A stretch of 64,000 nt of DNA from CAVVPY01 sp963750295 (GTDB taxonomy: Bacteria > Actinomycetota > Actinomycetes > Mycobacteriales > Jatrophihabitantaceae), in contig CAVVPY010000001.1 of the NCBI GenBank assembly GCA_963750295.1, forward strand, positions 124,001 to 188,000, given 5' to 3'. Both the position numbers and the translations under genes were made by a program. Below are positions 61,403 to 64,000 of the stretch, one piece after another (the stretch's first letter is position 1; every line of letters starts with the position of its first letter). The notes under the pieces were generated by a model that saw nothing but the letters and a program-made list of their open reading frames with translations, ran no database searches and was not told where the DNA came from.

Positions 61403-63280
61403 ATGACGTTGCGCAGCCGCGTCGGTCTGCGCAACGTCGCGATCGTCGCCCATGTAGATCACGGCAAGACCACCCTCGTGGACGCCATGCTCTGGCAGTC
61501 GGGTGCGTTCACCGCGCACCAGGCCGACACCGGCGACGTGAACGAGCGGGTGATGGATTCCAACGACCTCGAGCGCGAGAAGGGCATCACCATTCTCGCG
61601 AAGAACACCGCGATCGACCACGTGTCCCCGTCCGGGGAACAGGTCACGATCAACATCATCGATACGCCGGGCCACGCGGACTTCGGTGGTGAGGTCGAAC
61701 GCGGGCTGTCGATGGTGGACGGCGTGGTGCTGCTCGTCGACGCGTCGGAGGGGCCCCTGCCGCAGACCCGGTTCGTCCTGCGCAAGGCGCTGTCGGCCCG
61801 GATGCCGGTCGTGCTCGTGATCAACAAGGTGGACCGGCCCGATGCCCGCATCGCCGAGGTCGTCGACGAGACCTACGAGTTGTTCCTCGACCTGGACGCG
61901 ACCGAGGACCAGATCGACTTCCCGATCGTCTACGCGTCGGCGAAGGCCGGCCGCGCGTCGCTGGAGCGACCGGACGACGGCGTGATGCCGGACTCGCACG
62001 ACCTCGGCCCGTTCTTCTCGACGATCCTGTTGACGATTCCCGCGCCGAGTTACGACGACGAGGCGCCGCTGCGGGCGCACGTGACGAACCTCGACGCGTC
62101 CCCGTACCTCGGCCGGCTGGCCCTGTGCCGCGTGCACAGCGGAACGATTTCGAAGGGCCAGCAGGTCGCCTGGTGCCGCGCCGACGGGACGATCGAACGC
62201 GTCAAGATCACCGAGTTGCTGATGACGCACGCGCTCGAACGCGTCCCCACCGAGTCGGCCGGCCCCGGCGACATCATCGCGATCGCCGGCATCGACGGGA
62301 TCACCATCGGCGAGACGCTCGCCGAGCCGGATGACCCCCGGCCGCTACCGGTCATCACGATCGACGAGCCGTCCATCTCGATGACGGTCGGCATCAACAC
62401 CTCGCCGCTGGCCGGATCGTCGGGCAAGAAGCTGACCGCGCGCCAGGTGCTGAACCGCCTCGACGCCGAACTGGTGGGCAACGTGTCGATCAGGGTGCTG
62501 CCGACCGAGCGTCCCGACACCTGGGAGGTGCAGGGACGTGGCGAGCTGCAGCTGGCGATCCTCGTCGAGATCATGCGCCGCGAGGGTTTCGAGATCACCG
62601 TCGGCAAGCCGCAGGTGTTGACCCGGACGATCGACGGCAAGCTGCACGAGCCGGTCGAGCGGATGACGATCGACGTCCCGTCCGACTACCAGGGCGTCGT
62701 CATCCAGTTGCTCGCGCTGCGCAAGGGCCGCCTGGAGCAGATGGTCGACCACGGCAGCGGCTGGATCCGGATGGAATACCTCGTGCCCGCACGCGGGCTG
62801 ATCGGGTTCCGGACCGAGTTCCTGACCGAGACGCGGGGCACCGGTCTGCTGCACCACGTCCACGAGGGCTGGGAGCCGTGGGCCGGCGAGATCCGGACCC
62901 GCCCGACCGGTTCGCTGGTCGCCGACCGTCGCGGTGCGACCACCGGGTTCGCGCTGGCGAACCTGCAGGAGCGCGGGACGATGTTCGTCGGGCCGGGCAC
63001 CGACGTGTACGAGGGCATGATCGTCGGCGAGAACTCGCGTTCGGACGACATGGACGTGAATCCGACGAAGGAGAAGAAGCTCACCAACATGCGGCAGTCC
63101 TCGGGCGACGTGTTGGTGCCGCTCATCCCGCATCGCGTGCTCTCGCTGGAGCAGGCGCTGGAGTTCTGCCGCGACGACGAGTGTGTCGAGGTCACGCCCG
63201 GCATGGTGCGGCTGCGCAAGGTCGCGCTGGCGGCACAGGACCGCGAGAAGCTGCGCGGCCGCGCGAAGCGCCCCACCTGA
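61403..63280 (+). CDS. typA: Ribosome-associated GTPase TypA/BipA
   Basis: 625 residues. G motifs: HVDHGKTTLVDAML, DTPGHADFGGEVERGLSM, NKVDRPDAR, SAKAG. EF-G-like domains follow, with the BipA-specific C terminus (ENSRSDDMDVNPTKEKKLTN). It binds 70S ribosomes and aids assembly under cold or nutrient stress. Full length and intact. Confidence 0.95.
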   Translation: MTLRSRVGLRNVAIVAHVDHGKTTLVDAMLWQSGAFTAHQADTGDVNERVMDSNDLEREKGITILAKNTAIDHVSPSGEQVTINIIDTPGHADFGGEVERGLSMVDGVVLLVDASEGPLPQTRFVLRKALSARMPVVLVINKVDRPDARIAEVVDETYELFLDLDATEDQIDFPIVYASAKAGRASLERPDDGVMPDSHDLGPFFSTILLTIPAPSYDDEAPLRAHVTNLDASPYLGRLALCRVHSGTISKGQQVAWCRADGTIERVKITELLMTHALERVPTESAGPGDIIAIAGIDGITIGETLAEPDDPRPLPVITIDEPSISMTVGINTSPLAGSSGKKLTARQVLNRLDAELVGNVSIRVLPTERPDTWEVQGRGELQLAILVEIMRREGFEITVGKPQVLTRTIDGKLHEPVERMTIDVPSDYQGVVIQLLALRKGRLEQMVDHGSGWIRMEYLVPARGLIGFRTEFLTETRGTGLLHHVHEGWEPWAGEIRTRPTGSLVADRRGATTGFALANLQERGTMFVGPGTDVYEGMIVGENSRSDDMDVNPTKEKKLTNMRQSSGDVLVPLIPHRVLSLEQALEFCRDDECVEVTPGMVRLRKVALAAQDREKLRGRAKRPT

Positions 63281-63298
63281 CCCCGGGAGGGACGGCGA

Positions 63299-63304
63299 TA
63301 GGGT
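63299..63304 (+). promoter_or_regulatory. -10 box TAGGGT of the aminotransferase gene
   Basis: TAGGGT followed by exactly six bases and the GTG at 63311, a leaderless arrangement. Confidence 0.5.
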
Positions 63305-63310
63305 CGCAGC

Positions 63311-64000
63311 GTGGGCACCGACCGCCTCGTCGAGCGCATGCGCGGCTTCGGCACGACGATCTTCGCGGAGATGTCGGCGCTCGCCGTCCGAACCGGCAGC
63401 GTGAATCTCGGGCAGGGCTTCCCCGACACCGACGGCCCGGCTGACCTGCTCGCCGCCGCCGCGGATGCGATCCTGACCGGCCACAACCAGTACCCACCGG
63501 GGCCGGGCGTGCCGGAACTGCGTGCCGCGATAGCCGAGCACCAGCGCCGCCACTACCGGCTCGACTACGACCCTGACACCGAGGTGCTGGTCACGGCCGG
63601 CGCCACCGAGGCGATCGCCGCGTCGGTTCTCGGGCTGGCCGGCCCGGGTGACGAGGTCGTCGTGTTCGAGCCCTACTACGACTCCTACACCGCGTGCATC
63701 GCACTCGCCGGCGCCACGCGGCGAACGGTCACGTTGGAACGCGACGGGCAGTCGTGGGGCTTCGATCCGCAGCGGCTCGCCGCGGCAATCAGCCCGGCCA
63801 CCAAGGCGATCCTGCTCAACACACCGCACAACCCGACCGGCAAGGTCTTCACAGCCGACGAAATGGGGACGATCGCAGCGCTCGCGATCGAGCACGATCT
63901 GGTCGTCATCGCCGACGAGGTGTACGAGCACCTGACCTTCGACGGACGCGCGCACATCCCGATCGCCACGCTGCCTGGCATGGCGGATCGGACGATCACC
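63311..64000 (+). CDS. Class I/II PLP aminotransferase, 5' part
   Basis: The first 230 codons of a fold-type-I aminotransferase that runs off the right edge before its PLP Lys. Seen: VNLGQGFPDTDGPADLL, NQYPPGPGVPELRAAI, TAGATEAIAA, NTPHNPTGKVF, IADEVYEHLTFDG. The pattern fits the kynurenine/succinyldiaminopimelate (DapC-like) branch. The exact substrate cannot be decided from this part. Confidence 0.88.
   Translation, partial: MGTDRLVERMRGFGTTIFAEMSALAVRTGSVNLGQGFPDTDGPADLLAAAADAILTGHNQYPPGPGVPELRAAIAEHQRRHYRLDYDPDTEVLVTAGATEAIAASVLGLAGPGDEVVVFEPYYDSYTACIALAGATRRTVTLERDGQSWGFDPQRLAAAISPATKAILLNTPHNPTGKVFTADEMGTIAALAIEHDLVVIADEVYEHLTFDGRAHIPIATLPGMADRTIT

Overview
The window is one continuous stretch of a high-GC actinobacterial chromosome. 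Evidence is the very high GC at third codon positions, frequent GTG starts, tight ATGA/TGATG gene overlaps, many apparent leaderless promoters, and an order (pncB, clpS, DUF2017, mec, cysO, cysM, rhomboid, murI, metallo-beta-lactamase phosphodiesterase) that matches the one known from mycobacteria. A high-affinity (group 1h type) [NiFe] hydrogenase and broad amine and amino-acid catabolism suggest an aerobic soil or plant-associated actinomycete. I cannot name the genus from sequence alone. I see no tRNA, rRNA, CRISPR array, insertion sequence or phage integration module.

Layout. (1) 1-12708: amine and amino-acid catabolism. It holds an amino-acid/amine permease and a small-molecule kinase (minus strand), then a plus-strand run of FAD/GcvT demethylating oxidase, gamma-glutamyl hydrolase, GntR regulator, glutamine-synthetase-like ligase, aldehyde dehydrogenase and SDR. 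A histidine-tail pair (formimidoylglutamate deiminase, M20 amidohydrolase) and an acyl-CoA dehydrogenase follow. (2) 12717-16273: S9 peptidase, a P-loop kinase, a NUDIX-like protein and a cupin. (3) 16443-29439: the hydrogenase locus. hypB, hypA, an XRE regulator and a small dimeric alpha-beta barrel protein lie on the minus strand. hhyS, hhyL, a NifU/Rieske protein, three accessory proteins of unknown role, two sister microproteins, a maturation protease, a HypC fused to a degenerate acylphosphatase, hypF and hypC lie on the plus strand. hypD and hypE are absent. (4) 29507-37542: lipid phosphatase/kinase fusion, cation/proton antiporter, AlkB, OsmC, and a lysine-degradation group (Lrp, lat, hglS).

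(5) 37493-45374: the most striking part. A minus-strand operon encodes an ATP-grasp ligase, a DegT-type aminotransferase, an HK97-fold shell protein of the family 3 encapsulin kind, a sulfotransferase and an SDR. A divergent acyl-adenylating ligase and an MFS exporter complete it. It reads as a compact biosynthetic cluster built around a protein nanocompartment.

(6) 45392-64000: a frameshifted 2-oxoacid dehydrogenase E1 alpha-beta fusion, ctaD, a SerB2-like protein that has lost its catalytic aspartates, two sister membrane proteins, the NAD salvage genes pncA and pncB, the clpS-mec-cysO-cysM-rhomboid-murI block with a molybdopterin oxidoreductase inserted, an AraC/VOC pair, typA, and the 5' part of a class I/II aminotransferase running off the end.

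How the parts work together. The hydrogenase locus carries catalytic subunits, a candidate electron acceptor, a nickel-insertion pair, a protease and carbamoyl/cyanide-ligand machinery minus HypDE, so assembly must need genes elsewhere. The encapsulin cluster has activation (adenylation, ATP-grasp ligation), amination, redox and sulfation chemistry plus export around one shell gene. The first 9 kb look like a route in which an imported amine is gamma-glutamylated, oxidised to the acid and released.
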